DNA of 64,000 nt. It comes from Tubiluchus corallicola (lineage: Eukaryota > Priapulida > Priapulimorpha > Priapulimorphida > Tubiluchidae). The position numbers and the translations under genes were made by a program. The stretch lies in assembly GCA_030141605.1 (NCBI GenBank), contig JAQGDQ010000070.1, positions 160,001 to 224,000 of the forward strand, read 5' to 3'. This document shows positions 34,714-47,022 of this stretch, piece after piece. Below the pieces are notes generated by a model. It did not search any database. It was given only the letters and a program-made list of their open reading frames with translations, and was not told the DNA's origin. The stretch's first letter is position 1. Every line of letters begins with the position of its first letter.

Positions 34714-36270
34714 ATGGCGCTGGTAAAATGTAAAGTGTCTTTTCATCGGTCACTGTGTTGCTTGCAGTTGGGATTTAACATTCCTGGATCACGCAAAAAG
34801 GCGACTAATGCGTTCACAGTGGACGATAAACTCAACATTACAAACACAGTCACTGCTAAAGAGTTTTCAGAAATGCCTGGAAGTGGTGGAGTTTTGGGCA
34901 CTCTAACGTTTTTGAAGAATTTTGTTATAAATGGTGACAAGCTTTACGCAGTTGGCATGGAATCGTTTGAAAAGTTTAGAAGTGATATCTTTAGGTGCAA
35001 ATTTGCCACCATGGATATGATCCAAACTAAAAACCCAGTTGATGCTAGTGTGATACTCCGGTCCATCGGAAAATACCCACGAAGATTTCCCATGGATCAT
35101 TTTCTGGCGTATTACGAAATTGCCAACGAAGGTAATTCTTTACTGTCCCATGAGGGTGAAGACTGGGCTAGAGTGCGGAATGCAGTAAATAAGAAGCTAT
35201 TGCGACCACAGCTGGTTGCCAAAAACCACGATTTGTTTAGTGATGTAGTTTCAGATATGATTGCTAGAATGAGGCATGTAAGAGATACACAAGGAGATGG
35301 GTTGATCATTCCAAGCCTCCCTAATGAAATGTACAAGTGGGCTTTAGAATCCATATCAGCCTTCTTGTTTAACCAGAGAATAGGTTGTCTTAAAGGCAGT
35401 GCGCCAAAAGAATCACAAGATTTTATAGATGCGGTCGCGATGCTTTTTAAGTCAAACGTGCAAATCCTAGGATTTCCATATGTTCATCGAAAACTGAATA
35501 CTCCAATGTGGAAGAATTTTTCTTCTAGCTTAAACACAATGTTTGCATATGCAAGGAGTCTGAGAAGCAATCAATTGAAAAAGCTAGCTGCCAACTCCCT
35601 GGATACAGATACAGATGGAACGTTTCTTGGCAGTTTACTGTCTAGCAAAAAAATGTCAGAGAAAGAAGCTTTTGCCACAACCACAGAACTCTTGTTGGCA
35701 GGAGTGGACACGGCATCAAATACTCTATGCTTTACTTTGTACCTTCTCGCAGCAAATCCAGACGTTCAAAAGCAACTTCGAGATGAAATCCAATTAGTTA
35801 CAAAAAGCCAAATATTAACAGAAGATAACTTGAAAAAGATGACCTTCATGAAAGCTGTATTTAAGGAATCCCAGCGCCTCTATCCGGTTGGCACAGCAGT
35901 GATCAGAATTCCAGACATTGACCTTGTACTCAGTGGTTATAAGGTGCCGAAGGAGACACTCTGTTGGATAGACGTGTATGCCATGGGACGAGATGCAAAG
36001 TTCTTCCCAGAACCAGAGAAGTTCAAACCATCTCGGTGGCTTCGGGATGGTAAGAAGACTCCTGATCCTTTTGCTTCACTTCCCTTTGGATTTGGTATTA
36101 GAAGCTGCATAGGTAGGAGAATAGCTGAACTTGAAATGTACATTTTGTTGACCAGGATCGTGCAAGAATTTGAACTGAGGATACGTGGGGACGGCAAATT
36201 GAATGTATCACAGAGAAGTGTATTGATACCGGGACCAGAATTGCCAGTAGAATTTTTAGATCAAAAATAA
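34714..36270 (+). CDS. Mitochondrial-clan cytochrome P450, single-exon frame
   Basis: Heme-thiolate monooxygenase of 518 aa from the first ATG (GAAATGG context). The open frame extends 14 codons upstream without an ATG. The N-terminus (MALVKCKVSFHRSLCCLQLG) is basic and Ser-containing, as in a mitochondrial presequence, and no membrane anchor with a Pro hinge is seen. Landmarks are EMPGSGG near 50-56, SHEGEDWARVR (C-helix), AGVDTAS (329-335, I-helix), ESQR (385-388, K-helix ExxR) and FGFGIRSCIGRR with heme cysteine 465. The CxGRR form is characteristic of adrenodoxin-dependent mitochondrial P450s. The substrate is unknown; mitochondrial P450s of this clan act on sterols and other lipids. A strong acceptor-like GTGTTGCTTGCAG ends in frame at 34767, so an upstream exon could replace the first 18 codons. 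AATAAA at 36266-36271 overlaps the stop. Confidence 0.93.
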   Translation: MALVKCKVSFHRSLCCLQLGFNIPGSRKKATNAFTVDDKLNITNTVTAKEFSEMPGSGGVLGTLTFLKNFVINGDKLYAVGMESFEKFRSDIFRCKFATMDMIQTKNPVDASVILRSIGKYPRRFPMDHFLAYYEIANEGNSLLSHEGEDWARVRNAVNKKLLRPQLVAKNHDLFSDVVSDMIARMRHVRDTQGDGLIIPSLPNEMYKWALESISAFLFNQRIGCLKGSAPKESQDFIDAVAMLFKSNVQILGFPYVHRKLNTPMWKNFSSSLNTMFAYARSLRSNQLKKLAANSLDTDTDGTFLGSLLSSKKMSEKEAFATTTELLLAGVDTASNTLCFTLYLLAANPDVQKQLRDEIQLVTKSQILTEDNLKKMTFMKAVFKESQRLYPVGTAVIRIPDIDLVLSGYKVPKETLCWIDVYAMGRDAKFFPEPEKFKPSRWLRDGKKTPDPFASLPFGFGIRSCIGRRIAELEMYILLTRIVQEFELRIRGDGKLNVSQRSVLIPGPELPVEFLDQK

Positions 36271-36574
36271 ATTTGTGTGTTCACCATTTCTGAGTCTTTG
36301 TTGAGATGCTATAAGCAGTATCAATAATTTTACCTGGTGTGAATGTTAAGTGTGTAAGAATCGTGCGCAATCTATTAATTTTTTAAACCATAATGGCATT
36401 TATTTAACCACAGAGACTTTTAAATCGTTTTTCAGTCGTTTTTGTCTGCACAGTGCCTTTTCATTGTGCAGTATAACACATTCCTAGTGCTAGTCCATTC
36501 TAGTCTACTTCTAAATAGTGTATGTTTAACAAAATAAGTGAAAAATATTCTACATAGTGGTTTGTTTGCTTTTA

Positions 36575-36705
36575 TCATTATTATCATAATCGTCGTTATT
36601 GTAAACATCACCATCATCATCTTCATCATCGTTATTGTCGTCATTGTCATCATCATAATTGTCATTAGCATCAGCATAAGCATTGTTGTCATCGTGAGCA
36701 TCGCA
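36575..36705. repeat. Degenerate ATC/ATT/GTC triplet tract
   Basis: Imperfect CAT and ATT triplets, giving a Met/Thr/Ile-rich false frame on the minus strand. Confidence 0.8.
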
Positions 36706-37041
36706 GATAGTTAACTAACGGCTGCAGTTTATGAAAACAACAAATTTTCCTAATAAGGACTTTCGAGTTGTTACTTGCAGGAAAAAGATAGAAGTGTTAA
36801 ACCACAAAGTATAATATGTTAAATAATACAATTTAAGGATTTAACTTTAAATTTACGTATTAGTATTATTCAAGCGGGATAGTTTTGCAACCCCATCTAA
36901 CACAATTCGTTGTATAAGTATCTAATCTATGATTGTTGTTGGGTGCTGCCTCTTAACACAGGAGTACTATGTTGCCTCTTAACCCTGTTGTGAACGAGTA
37001 CTATGCTCAATCAGCTTTATCCTGTTTTAAAGATTTTGTAT

Positions 37042-37096
37042 AATAATAACAACAACGACGACGACGACGACGATGATGATGATGATGATAATAATA
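37042..37096. repeat. (AAC)(GAC)(GAT)(AAT) compound microsatellite
   Basis: Successive runs of four related triplets, each one substitution from the next. Confidence 0.9.
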
Positions 37097-37757
37097 AAAG
37101 GTATTGACGGCGGAATTAAATAACAGGAAAAGCTGCAGCTTATGTTGAAATGGCTAAAAATCCAGTCTTTTAGCTTGTCTATCAATGAAAAAAGAAAGGT
37201 TAACGGAAAGGGGTTTATGAGAGAGGTATTGCTTGAAACTTTGAAATCTTTCATGTATGAGTTAGTTGAACAAGTGATAAATAAACTTGTGAGGTTGCTT
37301 CAGCTTCTCAGTGTGACGAGTAAAGCCATTTAGGATTAACTAAAGGTGCTGCGAGTAGATTTCAGAAAAAATTAATGGGAATGGAAAACAAGAGAATTGA
37401 TTTCAGTGTCGCCCTGACGTCAGCTACTTGGAAGAGCACAGTGCAAAACGTGAAGAAAAATATGTGTTTGTATACGACCCTGAAAAACATATATAAAGGA
37501 AAATATTTTTGATAAAAAACTGGTCAGAACCAGTCTAAATATAAAAAAGAGCTAATGTCAAAATTTCTTTATGTCTATGGAAAGGCCTGTCAAGGTCAAC
37601 TCAACAGCCTCGCTTGATGAGGCTGTTCTTATATTTGTATCTTCCTTATAGTTTCTGTCTTCCTGAAAATGTGTTATAAAATGTGTTATCAAGATCAACA
37701 GTTTATTTAGGGAAACAAAGAAGATGCTATTGTAAAAGAAACAACTTACCTTGAAAG

Positions 37758-38034
37758 GGCCGGATTACTTTATAGGCTAGTGTAGACTTCAGCATAGGGC
37801 CCCTCAATCTTGGGCCCCTGCTAAAATATTTTCAAAAAAATATTTTCAATATTTTTTTGAAAAATGAGTGTCATATTTTAATTTTTTGCATTGCTGAACA
37901 ATTCATTTAACTTAAAATAAAATTTCAACTTAAAAAAAGAAGATCCGGGAATCTGAAAATTCAATTTTAAAAATGTGGCCCCTTTTGTGGCTCTTTATTT
38001 GGTCTGTTGAGGAGCCTAAGGACCCCAGAAAGTA
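37758..38034. mobile_element. Possible non-autonomous transposon fragment
   Basis: Begins GGGCCGGATTACTTTATAGG, then has two GGGCCCCT words near 37798 and 37813, and later GTGGCCCCTTTTGTGG. GGCCGGATTA ends with GGGCCC words are common in non-autonomous DNA transposons of invertebrates. A related start (GGCACGGATTATAAC) is at 60388. No target duplication was found. Confidence 0.3.
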
Positions 38035-38049
38035 ACAATTTGATCGAAA

Positions 38050-38343
38050 CTAGCGTGCTGGTGCGCATTCTGCCCGCCGACCAGTTTTGACACGAAACAC
38101 CTCTCTGGGGAAAGCCAAAAACAGACGGGAAATTTGAGCAGAGTCATTAATAGTATCATTTAGTGTATAGGTTTTTGCCTGCTTATCAACATCGGCTGCT
38201 GTAAAAACCAGTAAATAAATATGGTATTTTACAATTGCATAGATCACTTTTATACGTTCCATCTCTCCCCCAAAGTCTCGTGTATAAGGTTCCCGTCTGT
38301 GTTTGATTTTTCTGATGCAGCAAGAATTAGTGTCGTCATCCAT
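38050..38343 (-). CDS. Unassigned 97-codon ORF
   Basis: A true ATG at 38343 opens 97 codons of mixed composition (MDDDTNSCCIRKIKHRREPY at the start, ending AECAPAR). I do not recognise it. It lies 182 bp past the stop of the GPCR on the same strand, so it could lie in that transcript's 3' UTR, be a small gene, or be chance. No conserved motif is visible. Confidence 0.2.
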   Translation of the reverse strand: MDDDTNSCCIRKIKHRREPYTRDFGGEMERIKVIYAIVKYHIYLLVFTAADVDKQAKTYTLNDTINDSAQISRLFLAFPREVFRVKTGRRAECAPAR

Positions 38344-38525
38344 TACTAGTTGCAGGTTTGATTTTTTAATTACGAATTATAGTAATTGGCGAAAACATTG
38401 GTTTGATGGAAAACTTTGTTTCATTTGATAAAGAAAATAATCTGCTGTCATAATCGAATTGACTTCATTAATATTTGTTTACAAAATGTGTTAATGTTAA
38501 TTTAATCACAATACACACAGCTTCG

Positions 38526-39647
38526 TCAGGAGGAGGAGTTCGCGTTTATAGTTTTCCTAATATTGACACTATGTACATGGATTTGATTGTTTTGTCTAAC
38601 CATTGAACTTATATGGAATGGGCTAACAGGAGGCGCATCTAGTTCCTGGTGTGTTGCGTCTGCTGCGACATCTGCCGTCGCCATACCAACTTGTGCATTA
38701 TTTCCCGGACGTAATGTTTTGCAACGCTGAATTAAAGCCTTATAAGCGTATCTATAACGACTATTTATAACAGCGTAAATAAACGGGTTCATGCAGTGTG
38801 TTAGCCACACAGCTATTTCTATAGCTACATTGATGTCAGGATTCTCAGCCTCATCTGTAATTGCGTTAATGAATGCGTAAGGAAGGTAAAAAATAGTGTG
38901 TACACACAGAATAGCGAGTATCATTACAGTTAATTTAATTTCCTCCAGTCGGCGCTTGTTGTGTTTGGCATTTAACATGGACTGTTTAACAGATCGCCCG
39001 CTTTTTCGTACTTTGCACAAAATGTGTCCATAGCAAATTACAATTGTCAAAAATGGCAAGAAAAACGCCACGAACGACAGCGACTGCAGAGACGACTTTC
39101 CTTCGATTTTCAAAATAGTGCACAGGAGGAGGTGCGGAGAAAAACCGAATTTCCCCCACTTGCCGAGCAGGGTTGGCAGCAACAACGAGAGTGGGTACAA
39201 CCAACAGAATATGATCATAAAGGCGATGTACAACTTTTTATAAACTTTGCCATAATATTTGTTGTGAACGATGAGAACGTATCGGTTAATTGTTACGGCT
39301 ATTAGGCACATTAGATTAGCTCCAGTGTTACAGTAGTACGTAAACGCTGATGCCACGCAGACATTATCACTGTAAACCAGTTCTCGTTTGTAATATAGCA
39401 CAGCTTGCAGCGGTATGTTGATACTGCAAATGAGGAAACCACTGACGCACAAGGCAATTATGAACACCGTTGTGGCGTTCTTCAGCAGAGATGATGATTG
39501 GCAGAGAGCTAAGATGACAAAGCCATTACCAAAGAATCCCGTTATTGCAATGATTAATGACCACACACAAGTTGCTTTTATCCAACCGTCGCTAACCGTG
39601 TAAACATCTGTAGGCAAAGTTGTTAGATTAAAGTTTCCTGAATTCAT
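38526..39647 (-). CDS. Class A GPCR of the Tre1/Moody type, NRY motif
   Basis: 373-aa seven-transmembrane receptor from the ATG at 39647 (A at -3). Upstream codons to 39695 lack an ATG, and a splice acceptor-like TGTGTCTTGTAG points to a 5' UTR exon start at 39684. Landmarks are N-glycosylation site NLT (7-9), GN in TM1 (40-41), Cys97 and Cys176 for the usual disulfide, NRY (121-123) in place of DRY, WGKFGF in ECL2 (164-169), P256 in TM6 and NPFIY (287-291) in TM7. The NRY motif and WGKFG loop resemble Drosophila Tre1 and Moody, receptors in cell migration and barrier glia. Asp2.50 is Gly70, and Trp6.48 is Tyr254. The coding region has no intron. The ligand is unknown. Confidence 0.88.
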   Translation of the reverse strand: MNSGNFNLTTLPTDVYTVSDGWIKATCVWSLIIAITGFFGNGFVILALCQSSSLLKNATTVFIIALCVSGFLICSINIPLQAVLYYKRELVYSDNVCVASAFTYYCNTGANLMCLIAVTINRYVLIVHNKYYGKVYKKLYIAFMIIFCWLYPLSLLLPTLLGKWGKFGFSPHLLLCTILKIEGKSSLQSLSFVAFFLPFLTIVICYGHILCKVRKSGRSVKQSMLNAKHNKRRLEEIKLTVMILAILCVHTIFYLPYAFINAITDEAENPDINVAIEIAVWLTHCMNPFIYAVINSRYRYAYKALIQRCKTLRPGNNAQVGMATADVAADATHQELDAPPVSPFHISSMVRQNNQIHVHSVNIRKTINANSSS

Positions 39648-40058
39648 TGTCGTCTGGCCTACTCTTCCGCCATTAGATGGTAATCTACAAGACACATAAA
39701 AATTATATTTAGTTAACTGTAACAGTGTGTAACATTAACACACTTAATGGATACTTATTACCTAGCCAATGGATAGTATTAGATTTCTTATGGCTGGTAT
39801 CTATCATTTAGATGCAATTTTAAAGATATATTCGTATTGTGATTCTAATATTCGACAGAAATAAAGTGATTTTACGTAGATGACATCTGCACCAATTGTT
39901 TTCTTCTAAGTACTCTAATCCCCGAGGTGCAGAGCTTGTATGGCACATGCAATGCAACAGCAAGTAGCGACAGTATCATGAAGAGTACATTAAGCAGTAT
40001 TAGGGGCAGCTTAATTCAGGACATTTGGTAATTACCAAGAATCAAGGTAACTGTTGTC
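39648..40058. other. GPCR upstream region
   Basis: Likely first intron or promoter of the receptor. Nothing specific recognised except the acceptor-like site at 39685-39686. Confidence 0.4.
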
Positions 40059-40066
40059 GTTAAATA

Positions 40067-40686
40067 CAGTGGCTGCTCGTAGCTAAAATTAATGGGGGTG
40101 CTGCTTCAGAAAAAATTAGCCATTGCTTTAATACTGTGTAAAACGTAACAAACATACGTGATTTTAATGTTGCAGTTATATTTGAAGATCGGGTGTTGTA
40201 TCTTTTCTTAACTGCAACTTTCTCGTGGAGAGACAACTGTGAAAAATTAAGCTGTTGCAGTTCACTTACAGTCACAGAACTTATTTGTTGGGGAGGCAAG
40301 GCGTCCATTATTAATTAATTCATATTTTAAGCACACATGCTAAGTTTACATTTTATCACATCCAAGAATATGACAGTACATAGTAAGCACGTGGCAATTG
40401 TTACTGTGATAGCCACAGTAATTTTCTACCTAGCAGCAGACAATAGCGTACAGCGTGTTATTTCAGACATGTGCGCATGGCCGCATACGCACAACTGTCA
40501 AACACCACGTTGCTTGGGCTGTCAAGCAAATTGTACTTCCCTCACGTGTTCCGATTCCGCACAAGTATAAAAAAGAACTAAAGAAAAAAGAAAAAAAATA
40601 TTCAATGTTATATTGAATATTATCGATAATAATGAGTGAAAACAAGGGGGTGCTGCAGTACCACAGTACGTACACGAGCCGCACTG
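40067..40686 (-). mobile_element. hAT-type element, 620 bp, with 8-bp target duplication
   Basis: Flanked by perfect direct repeats GTTAAATA (40059-40066 and 40687-40694). The termini are CAGTGGCTGCTCGTA on the left and, on the other strand, CAGTGCGGCTCGTGTACG. Both ends carry GGGGGTGCTGC inside the terminus. An ATG-started minus-strand frame at 40308-40060 reads MDALPPQQISSVTVSELQQL and then LSLHEKVAVKKRY. I take this as the start of a ZMYM/TTF-type hAT transposase reading frame, by memory of the family. The catalytic core is missing, so this is an internally deleted, non-autonomous copy. Confidence 0.75.
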
Positions 40687-40913
40687 GTTAAATACTTAGC
40701 CTTAACGGATGATTGCATATCACTTACAATAGATGGCAACCGCTACATTAACTATAGGCCCTAATTTCGGGAGTCTGTTGGATAGTCAATAGTACCACTC
40801 AAATTATCCGTCATTGTTATTTTTAGGGCCCATTACTGATAGACCATTATTCGATCCAGATCCCAATTTGACCTGACTTTTTGGGTGTCCTGACTGAGGA
40901 TTTATGTTGTCAA

Positions 40914-40914
40914 A

Positions 40915-40959
<45 letters not shown>
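40914..40959. repeat. (CT)n microsatellite
   Basis: About 22 CT dinucleotides with one interruption. Confidence 0.95.
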
Positions 40960-40961
<2 letters not shown>

Positions 40962-43900
40962 GATTATTGATAGTCTCACGTATTGAATCAACAGTAACTG
41001 AAGCTACTATATGAATTGATTTTCTAACTATTTTTACGTCAAGCCTTTACTTGGAGTTGCGGAACTGCTCAAAATCTCTCCGTCTCAGAAGAACACAAAA
41101 GAACAATACCAGGCATACAGTTTTCTTGTTTTTTGTGGAATTCAATAACTTTCCATTGATTTTTCTTGTATGCACATTTAAGACCGCATAGTGAGTAATT
41201 AAGACTGATTATCCTCTTTTAGTTTTTTTTGGTATTTCTATATTTACAAAATAAATTATTCTTCATGCGCTGGGCATGAAGCTGCTGTAATTCTGTATTA
41301 TGTTGTCGGATTAACATTGTATATTGCAATAAAGAATTAGACATTCGTTTCCGTTGTAGGCTACCAACCATTTCTATGAACAGGCAAATTTTAACCAAGG
41401 ACAGTCCAAGGAGAATGCTACATTTTTTAAACATTCATTGTATTCGACGTTTTTGCAGTTTTGTATTCCAGAACTACAAGTCCCCATCAATAATCCAGAA
41501 ATAAAATTGTCTGCGTACGAAAAACGCTGATTATCCTGTTAAAAGCTGTTACAGGTTTTTGGTAATTCTACTTTTGCAAAGCAAAGCAAGTCTTTTCTAT
41601 GCGCTGAATATGTTTATTTATTTATTTAAGTTCAAGTTCAATGTACTTATTTATTTGTTAAAGAGAGTGAACAGGAAATATTGAAGTACATCCCAAAGAA
41701 CATATTACTTGGCATTGCCCTTACCCGTTTGAAAGGCATGGCACTGCAGAAGGAAATTCTTAATAATTTAAAGCAATACCGGACCCAATCTTAAACTGTA
41801 GTTCAAAACAAACTACTCTTTAAAATACTGAAAGGAAACTTACTATTTTCTGAAAGATGATTTACGTGAAAGAATCAGTACCACACAAACACAATTTCAC
41901 GTTCGCGCCACTAGTTCTTCGCTGTTACAGGCATTTCGCTTTTCGCTAGTTAGACGGGCACCAGCACCTGCATTTCGAAAACGCATTGCACAAAGACATG
42001 TGCTGTAGATCTCAGTTCAGAAGTGTTAGTTTGTGACGAACTACACACGCTCGACAGCACAGCGGTAAATTTGAAATTCAAATTTTTATCTTAAAACTTG
42101 CCTAGTTTTAACACAGCACATCGAATACCATACAGTAGCACTGTACTTCAATTTTCGCCTTTGCACTTTCACCACGCTTGTGGAATATTTTTGCTATTGT
42201 AAATTACGTTAGTTTGTGATGTTATCAATAGTTGGGCGGGCCAGCCGTTAATTAAATTTTTAATTTATTATTTAATTATGAGAAACGCTTTTGCAGTACT
42301 AATTGTGTCAAAATGTATGCTTTTTATCGGACTTGAAAATAGGGTAATATGTGAAAAATCATCCTGTCTTTCTTGAAATGTGGGAAAGTATACCTCTTTC
42401 CTACAGTGCACTTATTTGAGAGGAAAAACTATGTTCCCTATAGCCTTTGGTGTCTGGGGAGTAACCCGTATCGTCTACTTTAGGCAAATCAGGCTTCTCC
42501 CAATCATTTAATTTCTGCCTTGGACTTTATAGCAAGCCTCATTCATACGACACATTTAATACATACTTGCACAATAGAACTACAGAAGCAATTATGTAAA
42601 CATTATCGTAGGTACTTCCTACAGTTACTCATATGAAGCAAATATTTAATTTGCTACTCAGTAATGTATTTCCGAAATCATCCTCTATACATGCATGTAT
42701 CTACAACACGGTTTCTTTAGGCACGTGTGCTCTTCCCAGCTAATTTCTTTTGCATTTTTCACCGCACCGCATCTAATATAATCCTCAATATTAATTACAT
42801 CGCTGTGCTTTGACACGCTTTGACAACTTCGTGCGTGCATGTGAAAGGGAACTATGTCTTAATATTTACCGTGTAGATTCGATACTTGTATTCGATGTTT
42901 GGCAAACTGTCGTTTTAGTGCAATTTGCAGTTGAAAAAGGTCGGCCATTGATGACAACAAAGTTTTTCGGTTATTTTGGGGTTTGTGCTAACAATATGCA
43001 GTTCAAAAAGTAACAATTTCAAAATGTTTTATTGACACTACAAATTAAGCTATTCAAATCGTTCAATTTTGCGCTCCATATTTAATTTTTCCTTGGCCTA
43101 AATCTTCAGGCGATACATTCAGTACATTTTGGCTTCTCGACGAAAGTTTGACTAAGTTACCACTGATACTTCTGTCAAACAGATAGGCGGTTGTCAAACT
43201 GTAATGGCGACTAGGTAAGAGTGCATAATTTCGGTCAGTCATATTTTCTATAGAATCCAAAAGCAGATATCTTGATAACTGTTGCCATAATGCTTGTAAC
43301 ACAGGAAAGCAGCGGTTGTCCGATACGTATGCGGGCCTGCTGAAATTTAGTGTGATTACTGCGATATGATTATAGCGGTAATGAATTCATAATTTATCAC
43401 CATTATAATGCTTTTCTTTCTGAATTTCACACTGTCCCTAATTAACTGTTGCTACATTGGTGTGTAGCCACAGTTTTTTTATCGTATTTGATATAGACTT
43501 TTTTATAATGCATAAATCGGCTGTTGCAGTGGCAGCAGCAATGGCGACAGTAACAGGCGTGGTCATCATTGGTAACGGTTAGGGCAGTGCAAGATGGTGT
43601 TGCTGCAATTTACTTGCCCATTTTCTTGCCGTTATCATAACGCATACACATCTTGTGTGGCAGAGACTATTGTCGCTGCTACTAATGACGTTAAGCCGTA
43701 TAAGTGGCGATAGCGATAGGCATTTCTTGTTGTTGTTGTCGCTCTCGCTGTCGCTGTCGGTGTACAGTACTCACTGGATATAACAGTTGCTCGTTATAGC
43801 AGTGTTAGGATGCGATGTAGAACGCGACAATTTTTGATTATCCGATTCACTCTACTACATTTGACATACGTCCGAATTAATAGCTTTGGTCGGCATGTCG

Positions 43901-46856
43901 AATGTCTCGTTTGTCTCATATAAATAATATCGGCGGAATACTAATTACTGATCTACTAGATTAACCCTTTAGTTCCAAGGTAAAGTAGGCAAATGGGAAA
44001 TAAGTAATGGTACTATACTACTAGAATTAGATGGAAATGCATAGTGAAGACAGTTGAGCATTTACGAAAATCGATATCAATAAACTTTTTGAACAATTAG
44101 GCTATACCATAGTAAAGTCCACATTTACTGGTTGTTTATCCAATAAGATTTTTTGTATTGAGTGGGAGTGCCCCACAGTTAAACTGACTATCCTTCCTCC
44201 AATTAATGCTTTTTAGCAACAGCTACTCCCTCCAAATTCACTGATCCGGAATGTCGAATATGAAACAGTTTTCCCTGTCCCGAAAGTCACTTTCCCAGTT
44301 TTCTATCTATTTCACCTCTAACCAAGGTTTGCTTCTAGTATTTCTGCCCTTTTCACTTTCAGCCACACTGGTTACAGCCTGTTCCACGTTTTCAAATTCT
44401 AAAGTTGATTAGACTAACCAGATCTTTAACTTAGGATCACTACAACAGTGTATGAGCATGTACGGAACATTACCCTCCTATGTTTACTATATAAAAACTT
44501 ATGATCAATTTGCAAGCGGTTACCAAAATTGGCAGTTTGGCACTCAAAAGCATTACATTTTAATCAGTGCTACTAACGTAACTGCACTAAGTTTAGCACT
44601 GCGCAATAAGCCATTTCACAGTTCTAACGATTGACGATGATCGTGAAAAGGTCAAAGGTTAAGTGTACCAGACAACGCATTTGAGTGACAACACCTCGCA
44701 GCCCATGCTGCTGTAATAGTAACAGTCTTAACAGCTGGCTAGAACCTTACCTAGTTCATTTTTTCGTGTTCCCAAGCAAGATCCTGATAGTAAATCACTC
44801 TATGTACAGATTAATGCACACTTAAGTAAAGTCCAATTAAAACAGCTGAAGCTGCAGCCTGCTGACGGCTTTGCTTTACCCACATGTCACGTGACGGTTG
44901 TAGTTACCCCTAACCTTTGACCTACGAAACTGCGAAAAGGCTTATTAATTTCTCGCGCACTGTTCTATCATTCGTAGATTATTGGCTGACTTAATAGATT
45001 TAAAAATTCTGTTAATATTATATGCTGCTAATAAAGGTCATTTACCTAGAAATTTACAAAAGAGATTTTCCTTTATTAGTAATCTAATTAAAATTCTAAC
45101 ACAGCGGGGCAGTTGCAAAATAGCATGTGTGCATATTTTTGGAAAACGGTCAAAAAGAAATTCTTAGAGAAATATAGATAATTGATGTCATTTTATGTAC
45201 GTTATATAGTCTAAACATATTTAAATGTGCATTTACTGTATTTTAAACATGTTTTTAATATGTGCATCACCTTTTAACTAGATGAAATATATTACAAAAA
45301 TTATTTTTATTAATCACGTTCATTAACTTATCTGAGAGGGGACAGACTATGTAACTATTACACTTCATCCTCTATACATTTCATACATTAAATTAAATCG
45401 TATATTATTTTAAATTGTGATTTTAATATCCATCGCTATCTTAAAAATCATTATTTGCCATGTAGATTTTATGTATGTATGAAATAAACTGACTTAGTAT
45501 TATTTTGTTAAACGCTAAGAGGATATAGAATGACCTACCAAAATACGCTCATCTTTGCGTATTAGAACCTGAGTAAGTTTGCCTGCCCAAATTCTTAAAA
45601 TCTTCTACTCACTAACTCATCTTTTTAACACAAAAACGTTTTGCCTATGACGAGCAATGCCAGTCTAGTCGCTTCTGATGTCACTCTCCCATTTCACGTC
45701 TCTTGTACAAGAAATTAGTTCTGTTTTGGCTACACAGTAAATGTAAATTTGCAATGATGTATGAACAAAAACACTGTTACACAAGATACAAGACTTGAGT
45801 ATCAACCCAAAGTTCATCCTACAACAGATAAATTGCACGAATTTTCTGTTGACACAAATTATCACGTTTTCGTGTAACGACGCATTTCCACTGCCACTCT
45901 CTTCTGAAACGTAAATACGAAATGAAAAACATTATTGGCAGAATTATTATTTTTAATTTGGCGACTCAAAAGCGACTGTAGTAATTGTGAAAGCAGTTTA
46001 CTGCGTGGATGCTAACATCAAATGATAAGCTAGCTAACGGCGAATAATGATAAGCTATATTGGATTTCGCAAACTTACGCAGCTCTGAGCGTCAGCTCTT
46101 ATTCGTACAATAATCTTGACAGGTAGGCCTGCTATACAAACTGCTAATAACTGGGCGACAGAAATAGCTTGCGCGCCGATTACTCTCAAAATGTAATAGA
46201 TCAAGGGTAGCATTTTTTTTTACTATATTTTACGAATGCTTGGGAGATTTCTTGTGAATTTCGCGCGTTAAAATCATCAATTATTTTTAAAAAAAAACAT
46301 TGTCTGCTGTCAAAGCCAGGGCTATTTTGCGTCATCGGACCCTTATTTGATGTCTTGAGATTTCTTTAACCATATCAGTGTTTAGCATTGGCAGACTTTT
46401 TAGGACAAATTTAATTGTTACGTATTACTATATATAAATATTTGCGACAATCCATATATGTCGACTTGTCATTGGATGGCTAAAAACGACAGCCTAACGC
46501 CGTTTGTATGATGCCATGCAAAATAACTCGTATTTAGGAACAGCTGTCTAATCGATGGCACTATTGATAGATCTTAAAATGTAAACAACACAATTCCTTT
46601 TGGTGTACAATTGCCGAATTGAAGGCCACCTGTTCACAGCCCTTGTTCTAACAATAATAATGTGTTTACAGAATGTCAGCTAGTCATCAATAACTATTGT
46701 AAGCCCCATCATGAATAAAATAATGTATATCACAAAGATTCTGTTATACATTTGCTCAGCGTTTGAACAAGATTCGAATAGCGAACAAAGCAAGAGGGTA
46801 AACATTGCTCAGCCTGGCAAATGTTTGTATTGTGTTAATTAGCAGAATTAGCAGAC

Positions 46857-47022
<166 letters not shown>

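Larger units (their letters stand above)
36271..38525. other. Intergenic between P450 and GPCR
   Basis: Holds a degenerate (ATC/ATT)n tract (36575-36705), a triplet repeat (37042-37096), a possible transposon fragment (37758-38034) and an unassigned minus-strand ORF (38050-38343). A 63-codon ATG frame at 37142-37333 (+) has no recognisable product. Confidence 0.5.

Noticed and set aside
39648-39695. Extended N-terminus of the GPCR from a GTG codon
   Set aside because: The first ATG is at 39647, and the upstream codons lie across a probable acceptor at 39685.
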